Shown here one piece after another: positions 46,704 through 55,527 of a stretch of 64,000 nucleotides of DNA; the stretch's first letter is position 1; every line of letters starts with the position of its first letter. The translations under genes and the position numbers were made by a program. This DNA is from Sulfurovum sp. UBA4779 (GTDB lineage Bacteria > Campylobacterota > Campylobacteria > Campylobacterales > Sulfurovaceae). Where the stretch lies: contig DHHF01000007.1 of the NCBI GenBank assembly GCA_002403155.1, forward strand, positions 1 through 64,000. The letters are read 5' to 3'. The notes beneath the pieces are model-generated. The model had not been told where the DNA came from and made no database searches. It saw only the letters and a list, made by a program, of their open reading frames with translations.

Positions 46704-47789
46704 ATGATAGACAAAAAAACAGTTGAAACAATACTTTCCAAAGTGATTTATCCCGGTTTTGCCAAAAGCATCATAGATTTTGGCTTTGTTAAACATATCT
46801 CCGTTGCAGACAATAAGATAGAAATTCATTTGGATATCCCCTCTTCAGCGCCGCAAATCGAAGCACAATTGAAAGAAGAGATACGCAAAAGGCTTGCTTT
46901 GCCGGAGAATGTACAATGCCATATTGATATCACAAAACCGAAAATGCCCAAAGAAACAAGTTCGCACGGTAAAAATGTGCTTCCGGGTATTCAAAATTTC
47001 ATTATGGTGAGCAGCGGAAAAGGGGGTGTGGGAAAATCTACGACTTCGGTCAATCTTGCGATTGCGCTTGCGCAGCAAGGAAAAAGGGTCGGCTTGCTGG
47101 ATGTGGATATCTATGGCCCAAACATCCCAAGAATGATGGGGATCGAAGACCGGCAGCCTGTTTTTCTGGGCAATAAAATCAAACCGATCATAGCCCATCA
47201 TGTTCAAGTCATGTCCATCGGTTCTCTTATCGCAAAAGATGCATCGCTGATTTGGAAAGGCGCTATGGTCACCCAGGCGATTGAACAAATGCTGAAAGAT
47301 ATTTTGTGGAATAAACTGGATATTTTGCTTTTTGACATGCCCCCCGGTACCGGCGATGCACAATTGGCACTTGCGCAAAATCTGCCTGTGACTGCCGGTG
47401 TGTGTGTCACAACCCCTCAAAAAGTGGCGCTTGATGATACCGTCAGAAGTATGGACATGTTTAACCAGCTCCATATCCCTATCGCAGGAATCGTTGAAAA
47501 TATGAGCGGTTTCATCTGCCCGGACAGCGGCAAAGAGTATGATATTTTCGGCAAAGGCACTACAAAACCGCTTGCAGAACAATACCATACGCAAATTTTA
47601 GGAGAAGTTCCCATTGAACCTGCCATCAGAGAAGGCGGAGACAGCGGCCTGCCGATCACTGTTTTAGCGCCGCATTGCGAAACATCCAAACGCTATCAAT
47701 CAATCGCTGCTAGGATTTGGGAATTCGTGCTTAAGATCAATGAAGAGGGCGGGGTCGATAACAAAAAGATACAGCCTACTGTCTTTTAG
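46704..47789 (+). CDS. mrp: Mrp/ApbC-type Fe-S carrier ATPase
   Basis: A 361-residue protein. The N-terminal DUF59 (MIP18) domain covers about residues 1-85. A P-loop NTPase follows with the deviant Walker A SGKGGVGKSTTS, then DVDIYGPNIPRM, FDMPPGTGDAQL, and a C-terminal ENMSGFICPDSGKEYDIFG that replaces the classical CxxC with a single Cys. It binds and passes Fe-S clusters to apo-proteins. It converges on the psr operon. Confidence 0.93.
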   Translation: MIDKKTVETILSKVIYPGFAKSIIDFGFVKHISVADNKIEIHLDIPSSAPQIEAQLKEEIRKRLALPENVQCHIDITKPKMPKETSSHGKNVLPGIQNFIMVSSGKGGVGKSTTSVNLAIALAQQGKRVGLLDVDIYGPNIPRMMGIEDRQPVFLGNKIKPIIAHHVQVMSIGSLIAKDASLIWKGAMVTQAIEQMLKDILWNKLDILLFDMPPGTGDAQLALAQNLPVTAGVCVTTPQKVALDDTVRSMDMFNQLHIPIAGIVENMSGFICPDSGKEYDIFGKGTTKPLAEQYHTQILGEVPIEPAIREGGDSGLPITVLAPHCETSKRYQSIAARIWEFVLKINEEGGVDNKKIQPTVF

Positions 47790-47804
47790 GTTTGGTAGTT
47801 TTTT

Positions 47805-47835
47805 ATCTTTGCACCTTTTAAAAAGGTGCAAAGAT
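47805..47835. terminator. convergent hairpin between mrp and psrC
   Basis: A perfect 11-bp stem ATCTTTGCACC / GGTGCAAAGAT with a 9-base A/T loop that can pair further sits in the 53-base gap between the two convergent genes. A TTTTTT tract precedes it on the plus strand. It probably ends transcripts from both sides. Confidence 0.6.
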
Positions 47836-47842
47836 TGTTTGA

Positions 47843-49060
47843 TTAATGATGGGTATCCGCATCAAGATTGAAGAGTTTTGTTCCTACATAATAAAGCAAA
47901 ATACACAGCCCCAATCCTCCAAGCGAAATCATAATCTCTGCCATACTCGGAAAATAGTGAACCCACGTCGGCGCAAGCTGGTATTCGGTTGTTTTCATCA
48001 TTTGAAGCGGTTTAAGCTGCGTATCGTGCACCAGATTGTACCGCATAAAAAATACTCCGACCATACCGCTCAGCGATGCCCAGAACATGCCTGTGAGGTT
48101 TTTTCCCATATCTTTCAAAATGATAAAAAGAGGGATCAGCATCGCCAAAACCACTTCTGCCCAGAATGTCCAAGAACCCAAAATATGTCTGGCAACTTCC
48201 GCACGGTTTGGCATATCTCCGTAGATATCGGTTAAAAATTTCCACGTGACAAAGAAAATCAAAATAGAAATCAAAAGCGCTTGAATTTTTGCCAAGTTGG
48301 TCAGCATCACTTTGGCATTTTCCGGAAACTGCAATTTATATCTAAATCCCATCATAATAAAAGCGATAAAAACTCCGGTAATAAACGCAGTCAAAATGAA
48401 ATAGGTCGGATAAAATACCCCGTTTGAAATCGTTCTGGCATTCAAAAAGCCAAATACCCCGCCAAGATTTGAGTGTGCCGCAAGACCCACCAAAAGCCCT
48501 GTCAAACCGAAAATTTTTGCCATTTTCATATTGTGTTTAAGCAAAAAGACAAATTCAATGATCATAAAAGTCAAATACAGTCCATACAAAGTCCCCATCC
48601 ACCAAATAGCGCTGGTAAGCCCCGGGGAAAGAACATTGTAAATGAGCATCGTCACAGGATGGCCGATTTCAAACGCAATGACTGCAAACCCGGCCATGAT
48701 CGTCACAATCGAGCCGAAAATGGCTCTTTTTGAGATCATTTCATAATCTTTAAATCCAAACACATCTCCCAATGACCCTACGATACAAAGTCCTGTCGAA
48801 CTTACAACGAAAAAGATATACACTGCAATGAGCAGCCCCCACGGATGTTCTCTTGTTACGTTATAGGCATGATGCCCGTGCATCAGATACGTTGCAACAC
48901 CTAGCACAAAAAATGCCAAAAAAGCCAGTGTGATCACTGCTATGAGCATATTTTGGGGTGTTTTTTCAAAATTCAATAACTCTTTTATTCCTATCTTATT
49001 AAAAGGAATAGTAGCGATAAACTCTTTGATACTCTGTTTTTGTTGAATAGTTTCTGCCAT
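47843..49060 (-). CDS. psrC: NrfD/PsrC-type membrane subunit
   Basis: A 405-residue protein with about ten transmembrane segments, of the NrfD/PsrC family. Typical segments are EHPWGLLIAVYIFFVVSSTGLCIVGSLG and FEIGHPVTMLIYN. It anchors the catalytic subunits and exchanges electrons with menaquinol. A cytoplasmic N-terminal extension of about 40 residues precedes the first helix. It is the third gene of the psr operon, ten bases after psrB. Confidence 0.85.
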   Translation of the reverse strand: MAETIQQKQSIKEFIATIPFNKIGIKELLNFEKTPQNMLIAVITLAFLAFFVLGVATYLMHGHHAYNVTREHPWGLLIAVYIFFVVSSTGLCIVGSLGDVFGFKDYEMISKRAIFGSIVTIMAGFAVIAFEIGHPVTMLIYNVLSPGLTSAIWWMGTLYGLYLTFMIIEFVFLLKHNMKMAKIFGLTGLLVGLAAHSNLGGVFGFLNARTISNGVFYPTYFILTAFITGVFIAFIMMGFRYKLQFPENAKVMLTNLAKIQALLISILIFFVTWKFLTDIYGDMPNRAEVARHILGSWTFWAEVVLAMLIPLFIILKDMGKNLTGMFWASLSGMVGVFFMRYNLVHDTQLKPLQMMKTTEYQLAPTWVHYFPSMAEIMISLGGLGLCILLYYVGTKLFNLDADTHH

Positions 49061-49070
49061 GAATAACCCC

Positions 49071-49634
49071 TTATGTTAGATAGAATAGTTTTGGTTTAGT
49101 GCCAAGATGCGATTTAAGGCTAAAATGCTCTCTGGTTCTCAGCAATATACTGATTTCACTCTCAGGATCATCAAGATCGCCGAAAGTTCGTACTTTTGTT
49201 GGACACGTATTTTGGCATGCCGTAGTGGTTTCGCCTCTTGCCAGTCTGGTATCGCTGCAGAAATTACACTTATCAACCGTCATCGTTCTATCATCCACAT
49301 AGCGTGCATCATATGGACATGCATTCATACAGTAGCTGCATAAGATACACTTGTCTGCATCAACTCTCACCACCCCGTTTTCATCATAATATGTCGCATT
49401 GGTAGGGCACACCGACTGACAAGGTGCATCATCGCAGTGCTGGCACTGGCTGGGCTCAAAAGCGCTTGAAGCAATATTGAGAAACGGATATTCGCCCTCT
49501 ATCTCTTTTACGCCTACCCAAATTCTATGTTTGTCTGCGCCCATAAGGATTCCGTTTTCCTCTTTACAAGCGACTTCACATGCTTTACAATTAATACAAT
49601 TTTTATAATCTAAAGCCATTCCGTATCTTGCCAT
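49071..49634 (-). CDS. psrB: four-cluster ferredoxin subunit PsrB-like
   Basis: A 187-residue ferredoxin of the DmsB/PsrB/NrfC family with four [4Fe-4S] motifs: CINCKACEVAC, CQHCDDAPCQSVC, CILCSYCMNAC and CNFCSD with the later CQNTC. It passes electrons between the membrane subunit and the molybdoenzyme. It starts two bases after the psrA stop. Confidence 0.92.
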   Translation of the reverse strand: MARYGMALDYKNCINCKACEVACKEENGILMGADKHRIWVGVKEIEGEYPFLNIASSAFEPSQCQHCDDAPCQSVCPTNATYYDENGVVRVDADKCILCSYCMNACPYDARYVDDRTMTVDKCNFCSDTRLARGETTTACQNTCPTKVRTFGDLDDPESEISILLRTREHFSLKSHLGTKPKLFYLT

Positions 49635-49636
49635 GA

Positions 49637-52126
49637 TTACACCTTTCTTATTTCTACATTTGTTTCATGCATTGATGCTGCACCATATACCTCTTCGATA
49701 ATATCTTCGATGACCGTATTATCGTTTCCGCCGTTTTTGTATGCCCATGTTAAAGCTTCGCTCTCTGACCCGAAACCATGGATAAAGAACACTTGATTGG
49801 GTGCAATTTTCTCAGTCGGGTAGGCTTTGATAACTACAGAACCCGTTTTGCTTGAAACTTCTACTTTATCGCCAAAGGCGATACCTCTTTCTTTTGCTAC
49901 ACGTTTATTGATCCAAATATAATTCTCAGGCATCAAATCTCTCAGTACAATGTTGTTACTCGTACCGCTTTGCGTAAATTGTGCATGACGTCCCGTCAAC
50001 AATTTAAATTTTCCTTCCGGTACGCTAAAGGCATATTCGTCTTTCCAAACCGGCATCGGGTCAACACCTTTTTTTGCCAAATTGGCCAAATTACACTCTA
50101 CTTTTTGAGAAGGAGTTTTAGGTTTTCCTCCATTGACACTGTAAGATTTTTCTTTTTCCGGATAGTATTGATATTTGTTTGCAGAAATCTCTTTATAAAA
50201 TTTATCCATATTCGGATAGAAAACACCGTGTTTCTTCAATGCTTCGACTGCCTCTTTTCCGTAAATGCTCTCAACCATATGGACATTGATCTCTTCTTGG
50301 GAGTGTTTAAAAGGTTTAGCCAAATCATACTCAGCATATACTTCCGCTTCCCTTTCTTCTTTCGTCATTGTAGGAGCAGATTCGGTAACATTACCGTCTT
50401 CGGAAACCGTCTCTTCTTCGCCGAGATTGGCAAGTTCATCCTGTAAATCTTCATCATGCTTTTTAGAAATTTCAAAAAGCGGTTTGGAGATTTTTTCAGT
50501 CAATCCTTTCATGATTTCTATCACAGGTTTTGTTTCAAACATAGGATCAACGACTTTATTTCGCTGCGCAATAGAAGGCTCCACGCCGCCAAACGTATTA
50601 ACCGGATCGGTTCTTTCCAGATAGGTACATTCGGGCAATACTACATCGGCATACATGACCGTATCGCTCGGCATTGTATCGATCGCTACTACCAATTCCA
50701 TCTTTTTGAGCATTTCAGCCGTTTTTTGCGTATTTGGCATATTCATCATCGGATTATGCTTATAGCAGAACATTCCTCTTACTTTATAAGGCATTCTGCC
50801 TTCCAATAATCTGTTTCTCCAGCCGATCCATGATCCTCCGTCAGTTACAACGGCACAATCCGAATAACCGCTGTGTCCTTTTTGAGATTCACTGCTATCA
50901 ACCGCGCGCGCTTCGGCTTTTCCATAAATAGGTTCTACACCCTCATGCACTCCAAGCTCAAGCCTTTTACCAAAAATAAGTCCGCCTTTGGTATCGATTC
51001 CGCCGCCTAATGCTTGGAAAATCGCCATAGCACGCCGAAGTTGAAAGTCATTGTTGGCAAAGGTACTTCTTCGGCCCGGATAATAAATGGCTTTAGGCGC
51101 ATGCGCCATAAACTCTCTGGCTACCTCATAAATATCTTCTGCTCTGATATTGGTAATAGGCTCTGCCCATTCAGGTGTATATTTATTGTCAATAACGCTC
51201 TTTTTATACTCTTCAAATCCGTTAAAATTTTCAGATACATATGCTTTATCATAAAGCTCCTCGGTTAAAACAACATAAGTAAGCGCCAAAACAAAAGCAA
51301 GATCCGTTCCGGGATTAATTGCCAGCCATTTATCCGCTTTTGCTGCAGTATTGGTAAATCGAGGATCGACACAGATAAATTTTGCGCCTCTGCCTTTCGT
51401 TCGTTTAAAAAGATCCATCGTATCCGGTGTGACGATTGCTTCGGCTCTATTGGCTCCCGCCATCACAATATACTCTGCATTATCCAAATCTGCCTGCGGA
51501 TATGCGCCGAGTGTTACGCCGTAAGCGGAAGCCACCGTTTGCAAACAGACAGAAGAGTGATTGAGCCAGTTGGCTGAGCCAAATGCGGAAAAGAAAGTTT
51601 TAAACGTATGTTCTGCCATCCCTTCCCCTGCACAAAAGAGGAATGTCGAACGGTTATCTTTCTCTTCATCAAGTATCTTCGCCAAGCCGGGAAACTTATC
51701 GGTTCCGTTTAGGATCGCTTCATACGCTTCATCCCAAGAAACACGTTTAAATTTGCCTTCTCCTTTTTCTCCGATACGAATCAGCGGGTATTTCAAACGA
51801 TCCGGATCATAAAGCGCTTGAATGCCGGCATTTCCTCTAGGACACAGCATATTTTTAGATTTTGGGAACATAGGGTTTGGATCTAGTTTGGTAACCACCC
51901 CATCTTCGACTCTGGCTATGGCTGCACACTTATTTACGCACATTTCGCAAAGGGTCGGAATATTTTTCACTTCTTTTGCTTTGCCTGTTTTCGTAGTGAC
52001 AGTCAATTTTTTATCATGTGTATCATTGTTTGCAAAAAGGTTTGTTGCACTGATCGTCGTCCCTCCGACAACACTCATTGCAACTGTGCCTTGAAGAAAC
52101 CTTCGTCTCGACATTTCAATTTGCAT
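49637..52126 (-). CDS. psrA: Psr/Phs-type molybdopterin oxidoreductase, catalytic subunit
   Basis: An 829-residue DMSO-reductase-family enzyme. It carries a twin-arginine signal (MSRRRFLQGTVAMSVVGG), a [4Fe-4S] motif (LCEMCVNKCAA, then LCPRGNAG), and a Cys in SSVCLQTVAS near residue 194 as the likely Mo ligand. It would reduce polysulfide, sulfur or thiosulfate (or run in reverse) in the periplasm using bis-MGD cofactor. An acidic insertion of about 100 residues near 555-660 makes it longer than Wolinella PsrA. The ATG at 52126 has AGGAG eight bases upstream. Confidence 0.87.
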   Translation of the reverse strand: MQIEMSRRRFLQGTVAMSVVGGTTISATNLFANNDTHDKKLTVTTKTGKAKEVKNIPTLCEMCVNKCAAIARVEDGVVTKLDPNPMFPKSKNMLCPRGNAGIQALYDPDRLKYPLIRIGEKGEGKFKRVSWDEAYEAILNGTDKFPGLAKILDEEKDNRSTFLFCAGEGMAEHTFKTFFSAFGSANWLNHSSVCLQTVASAYGVTLGAYPQADLDNAEYIVMAGANRAEAIVTPDTMDLFKRTKGRGAKFICVDPRFTNTAAKADKWLAINPGTDLAFVLALTYVVLTEELYDKAYVSENFNGFEEYKKSVIDNKYTPEWAEPITNIRAEDIYEVAREFMAHAPKAIYYPGRRSTFANNDFQLRRAMAIFQALGGGIDTKGGLIFGKRLELGVHEGVEPIYGKAEARAVDSSESQKGHSGYSDCAVVTDGGSWIGWRNRLLEGRMPYKVRGMFCYKHNPMMNMPNTQKTAEMLKKMELVVAIDTMPSDTVMYADVVLPECTYLERTDPVNTFGGVEPSIAQRNKVVDPMFETKPVIEIMKGLTEKISKPLFEISKKHDEDLQDELANLGEEETVSEDGNVTESAPTMTKEEREAEVYAEYDLAKPFKHSQEEINVHMVESIYGKEAVEALKKHGVFYPNMDKFYKEISANKYQYYPEKEKSYSVNGGKPKTPSQKVECNLANLAKKGVDPMPVWKDEYAFSVPEGKFKLLTGRHAQFTQSGTSNNIVLRDLMPENYIWINKRVAKERGIAFGDKVEVSSKTGSVVIKAYPTEKIAPNQVFFIHGFGSESEALTWAYKNGGNDNTVIEDIIEEVYGAASMHETNVEIRKV

Positions 52127-52156
52127 AAACGCTTCTCCTAAAGATAGTATTGACCA

Positions 52157-52185
52157 ATAAATAAGAGTAAATCACTCTTATTTAT
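52157..52185. promoter_or_regulatory. 12-bp inverted repeat in the psrA leader
   Basis: Arms ATAAATAAGAGT and ACTCTTATTTAT are perfect complements with a 5-base spacer, about 30 bases before the psrA ATG. A shorter repeat (ACTTAT / ATAAGT) lies near 52215-52232. The larger one could be a regulator site or a leader hairpin; it is not a classical FNR or Fur box. The rest of the 176-base gap is AT-rich. Confidence 0.5.
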
Positions 52186-52302
52186 AAGCTTATGTTATAT
52201 ATTATAACAGTTTTACTTATAAAAATATAAGTTGAAAGTGAGAAACAGTGTTTTTTAGAAACGATGAGAATTTTTAAAAACAGTTGTTTTTTTATTGAAA
52301 GA

Positions 52303-53433
52303 TCAAGGGGTATAGATGATATTCATATCATCCAAATTGCCGTATTGAAAATCTTTATGGCACGCAGCGCAATTTGATTTGTCTTTAATTTTCTTTTGTT
52401 TATAGACACTTGACGGAATATCCTGATGCGTCTCTCTCCAATAAGGCGTTTTCGTTATCGCTTTGGGACGCAATTCTCCTAAAGCATCTAACATCTTTAC
52501 TGCTGCTTCGCGGGTACTTGTTTCTGATGCATTTTTGGTTAAAAATGTTTTGATCGCACGTTGTTCCGATTTGGTAATATTGGCTTCCGTGATCTCTTCG
52601 CCAAAATGATTTTTTAAACCTTTCATGACTCTCCCCCATGATTGTTCAGGAAGCAAAAAAGGCGGGTAAGCCGTATGGCAATCTCCGCATTTGCTGACAT
52701 AAAGAGGATTTGTTTCATTATAGTCCATATTGGTAAATTTTTGAATCGTCAAAAAATTGTAGTTACTGCTAATAATAAAAAAATAGGTTGCTGCTGCGAA
52801 AAATATCATAAAAAAAGCAAAAAAATTGAGAGGCCGGCTTACTTCGGTATCTTCGCCTTCGGTTTTCTTATAACCGGTGATCATTGCAAATACCATATGC
52901 GTTTTATGCCAAAATTGTTCGATCATGACTCCGGATATATGCAAAAATACCCAAAAAAGAAAAAGGTAAGAGGCATATTTATGGATAAAATCCAAATGCC
53001 AAATATAAGCCGTATAATGATCATTTAAAAAAGAAAAAACTCCCAATGCCTCTTGAACCCCATAAAGCAGCAATCCGGAAACAACGATAAAACTTCCGAC
53101 TCCCAGTGCCCATACGGTAAACCAGCTTGATGCAGGATTGTGTCCTGCGGGTATTTTTCTCCATCTATTTTGTATTTTTTCTATAAAATAGTACTTCAGT
53201 TCCGAAGGCTTAAGTTTAAAAGTATTGAATGTCGCATACCTTGGGCCTATCACACCCCAAATAATCCGATAGATAATCATAATGAGAAAAATGAAACCAA
53301 AAGCAACATGGCTATGCAGTTGATTTTCATAAAATGAAGTTACAAAAGCAGCCATAAATGAAAAAGCGATCATCCAGTGGATGATTCTAGTGCTTATCGG
53401 CCAAACAAATACATATCCAGGCTTTTTATTCAT
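52303..53433 (-). CDS. cytochrome b561-type / diheme cytochrome c fusion
   Basis: A 376-residue protein. Residues about 10-190 are a four-helix cytochrome b (ISTRIIHWMIAFSFM, HSHVAFGFIFL, FIHKYASYLFLFWVFLHISG with heme-ligand His). A fifth helix follows near 205-225, then a periplasmic part with two c-heme sites (CGDCH and CAACH). The second part resembles DHC-type diheme cytochromes. It would move electrons between menaquinone and periplasmic carriers. It lies between the psr operon and the SQR-cytochrome c operon and has its own start region. Confidence 0.8.
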   Translation of the reverse strand: MNKKPGYVFVWPISTRIIHWMIAFSFMAAFVTSFYENQLHSHVAFGFIFLIMIIYRIIWGVIGPRYATFNTFKLKPSELKYYFIEKIQNRWRKIPAGHNPASSWFTVWALGVGSFIVVSGLLLYGVQEALGVFSFLNDHYTAYIWHLDFIHKYASYLFLFWVFLHISGVMIEQFWHKTHMVFAMITGYKKTEGEDTEVSRPLNFFAFFMIFFAAATYFFIISSNYNFLTIQKFTNMDYNETNPLYVSKCGDCHTAYPPFLLPEQSWGRVMKGLKNHFGEEITEANITKSEQRAIKTFLTKNASETSTREAAVKMLDALGELRPKAITKTPYWRETHQDIPSSVYKQKKIKDKSNCAACHKDFQYGNLDDMNIIYTP

Positions 53434-53533
53434 CTTATTATCCCATAATATCTCATTATAAACTTTATAAGATTATCATATTTTATATAAAAAGGGTGTA
53501 AACAGATATTCTAGCAGTCAATGAAAGATAAAA

Positions 53534-53561
53534 AAAGGCAGAAAATTACTTTTCTGCCTTT
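53534..53561 (-). terminator. Rho-independent terminator of the SQR-cytochrome c operon
   Basis: A perfect 12-bp stem (AAAGGCAGAAAA / TTTTCTGCCTTT) with a 4-base loop. Read on the minus strand, the stem runs straight into a T-run. It starts 12 bases after the cytochrome c stop. Confidence 0.85.
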
Positions 53562-53573
53562 GTGTGAGTATTT

Positions 53574-53948
53574 TTATTTTTGAAATTTGTCAACGATATA
53601 TTGTGCCATTGCTTCTGTATCGTAATCCATATCTTTTTCACGAATTTTTTTCATATTATGTTCCATTACTTCATGTTCAGTACCGGCTGAATGTCCGCTG
53701 GTACCGCCCATTTTGATATCCATAATACCCATTCTTAGCTCTTGATAGCTTTGGTCATTCAATGCCGGCCCTTTTTTCTCAGGTACGCCTTCTGCGTTTT
53801 TACCATGACATTTTACGCACATTTGCTCATATACTTCTGCGGTAGTATATTTATAGGTTACGACTTCTTCTTTTTGCTCTGTTTTTTCACATCCTGTCGT
53901 TAACAGTAGAAGTGATGCTCCAAAAATTAATGCTGTTATTTTTTTCAT
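53574..53948 (-). CDS. class I cytochrome c, predicted lipoprotein
   Basis: A 124-residue protein with a signal peptide ending in the lipobox LLTTGC, so it is probably lipid-anchored. One heme site is CVKCHGKNAEGVPEKKGPAL, and the distal Met lies in a Met-rich region (GIMDIKMGG). It follows the SQR-like flavoprotein by 20 bases and is likely its electron acceptor, in the manner of flavocytochrome c. Confidence 0.85.
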   Translation of the reverse strand: MKKITALIFGASLLLLTTGCEKTEQKEEVVTYKYTTAEVYEQMCVKCHGKNAEGVPEKKGPALNDQSYQELRMGIMDIKMGGTSGHSAGTEHEVMEHNMKKIREKDMDYDTEAMAQYIVDKFQK

Positions 53949-53968
53949 TCTTCTCTCCTTTGAATTTC

Positions 53969-55435
53969 TTATGCTCTGCCTGAAAGCATACCGTATTGAG
54001 TCATTGGCTTAAGCGCATAGACTTTGAGTAACCACCAAATCCATCTCTCTTGCGCTGGATCAAGCGGGAATGACGGGGTTGGTTTCCCTGTCCAGTTAAA
54101 CTCAGCCAACATGACTGTTCCGATAGAAGTAATCAACGGACAAACAGTATAGCCGTCATATTTTGCCGGAAGCTCTTTTTTGCCTTCCATGACAGCAATT
54201 AGATTTTCTACTACTACTTTATATTGCTTTCTGGCACTTCCGCCTGTTTTTCCCATCGGTACTGCTGCAATATCTCCCAATGCAAAAATATTAGGAAACT
54301 TTACATGCTGAAGCGTCTCTTGAGTTACCGGCACCCATCCCTGCCCTGAACCGATAGGAGATTTAGCTATCTCTTCTGCAGCTATCATTGGTGGCGTGAT
54401 ATGCATAAAATCATAAGGCACTTGTACTTTTTCGCTTGCCGGGATCATTTCATACTCTTCAAGGTCTTCATCCCATTCCCCTTTTTCAAGCCAATGCTTT
54501 TTAAAGGTTGCTATCTTTGCAACAGGATCCACACCAATAAGATTATGTTTAAATTGATATTTCATATCTCTTTTTGCAAATTGGTCAAACATTGCCGCAT
54601 TGTATTCAGGCACACCGAAAAGTTTATCCCCGTTAGGATAGAGTGTCAATTCGGCATTTTCTCTTGCTCCGGCTTCTCTCAATCTTGCATCTGTCAGATA
54701 CATGATCTTTTTAGGCGCACCACCACATTTGATAGGGGTATCCGGATCAGTAAAAATACCTTTTACTTTTTTACCGCTTTTTGCATCTGCGATAAATTTT
54801 TGCATCTGTGTCCAAGTATCGGTAGCACCGTCAGCAAAATAGATAGATGCAATTCCGTTTTGGCCAACCACTTTTCTTACCGGGCTGCTATCGCCTCTTG
54901 AAGTAATCGTTTCAGTCACACCCAAACCTTCCAAACGTGCAAAATCAAGTTTAAGTCCGGCTGCTACAACCATATAATCATATTTGATCTCTTTGCCTCC
55001 GCTGGTTTTGACACTGTTTTGCTCAGGATTGAATTCTACTGCTTTTTCTTTGATCCAATTTACGCCCTCTGGCATAAAATCGGCAGTTTTATACTCAGTA
55101 TCAGCATCGCTCCAAACACCGCCGCCTACAAGTGTTTGCCCAGGCTGATAAGAGGCAGATTTCTCATTTGGCTCAAGTATCGTAATATCCGGCTCATCAA
55201 GTGAACGCATCAATAAAGCAGCTGTTGCTATGCCGGCTAGACCGCCGCCTACGATCAAGATTTTGCCTTTAGCACTTGAGCTGGCAGCTTTTGCTTCAGT
55301 GGCTGCGCCGCTTCCCATCATCATCGTCGCGCCGCCTAGTCCTAAAATCTTCATAGCATCACGGCGAGAGATACCTTGTTCTTTCAGATGGGCATCGATA
55401 ATTTCCATACCCTCTTCTATCATCTTTTTATCCAT
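53969..55435 (-). CDS. SQR / flavocytochrome c-like sulfide dehydrogenase, Tat-exported
   Basis: A 488-residue FAD protein. A helical N-terminus of about 22 residues precedes a twin-arginine signal (SRRDAMKILGLGGA). The FAD-binding Rossmann motif is ILIVGGGLAGIATAALL. The two redox Cys expected of sulfide-oxidising flavoproteins may be those in PIKCGGAPKK and YTVCPLITS. It would oxidise sulfide in the periplasm and pass electrons to quinone or to the cytochrome c encoded next. The absence of a third active-site Cys near the N-terminus separates it from classical type I SQR. Subtype uncertain. Confidence 0.82.
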   Translation of the reverse strand: MDKKMIEEGMEIIDAHLKEQGISRRDAMKILGLGGATMMMGSGAATEAKAASSSAKGKILIVGGGLAGIATAALLMRSLDEPDITILEPNEKSASYQPGQTLVGGGVWSDADTEYKTADFMPEGVNWIKEKAVEFNPEQNSVKTSGGKEIKYDYMVVAAGLKLDFARLEGLGVTETITSRGDSSPVRKVVGQNGIASIYFADGATDTWTQMQKFIADAKSGKKVKGIFTDPDTPIKCGGAPKKIMYLTDARLREAGARENAELTLYPNGDKLFGVPEYNAAMFDQFAKRDMKYQFKHNLIGVDPVAKIATFKKHWLEKGEWDEDLEEYEMIPASEKVQVPYDFMHITPPMIAAEEIAKSPIGSGQGWVPVTQETLQHVKFPNIFALGDIAAVPMGKTGGSARKQYKVVVENLIAVMEGKKELPAKYDGYTVCPLITSIGTVMLAEFNWTGKPTPSFPLDPAQERWIWWLLKVYALKPMTQYGMLSGRA

Positions 55436-55527
55436 TACTGGCTCCTTCTAAAAAATATAAATAGATTTTACATAAAAATAGTTAAACAAATATTTAAATT
55501 ATTACAAAATTATTTGATTTGTTTTAG

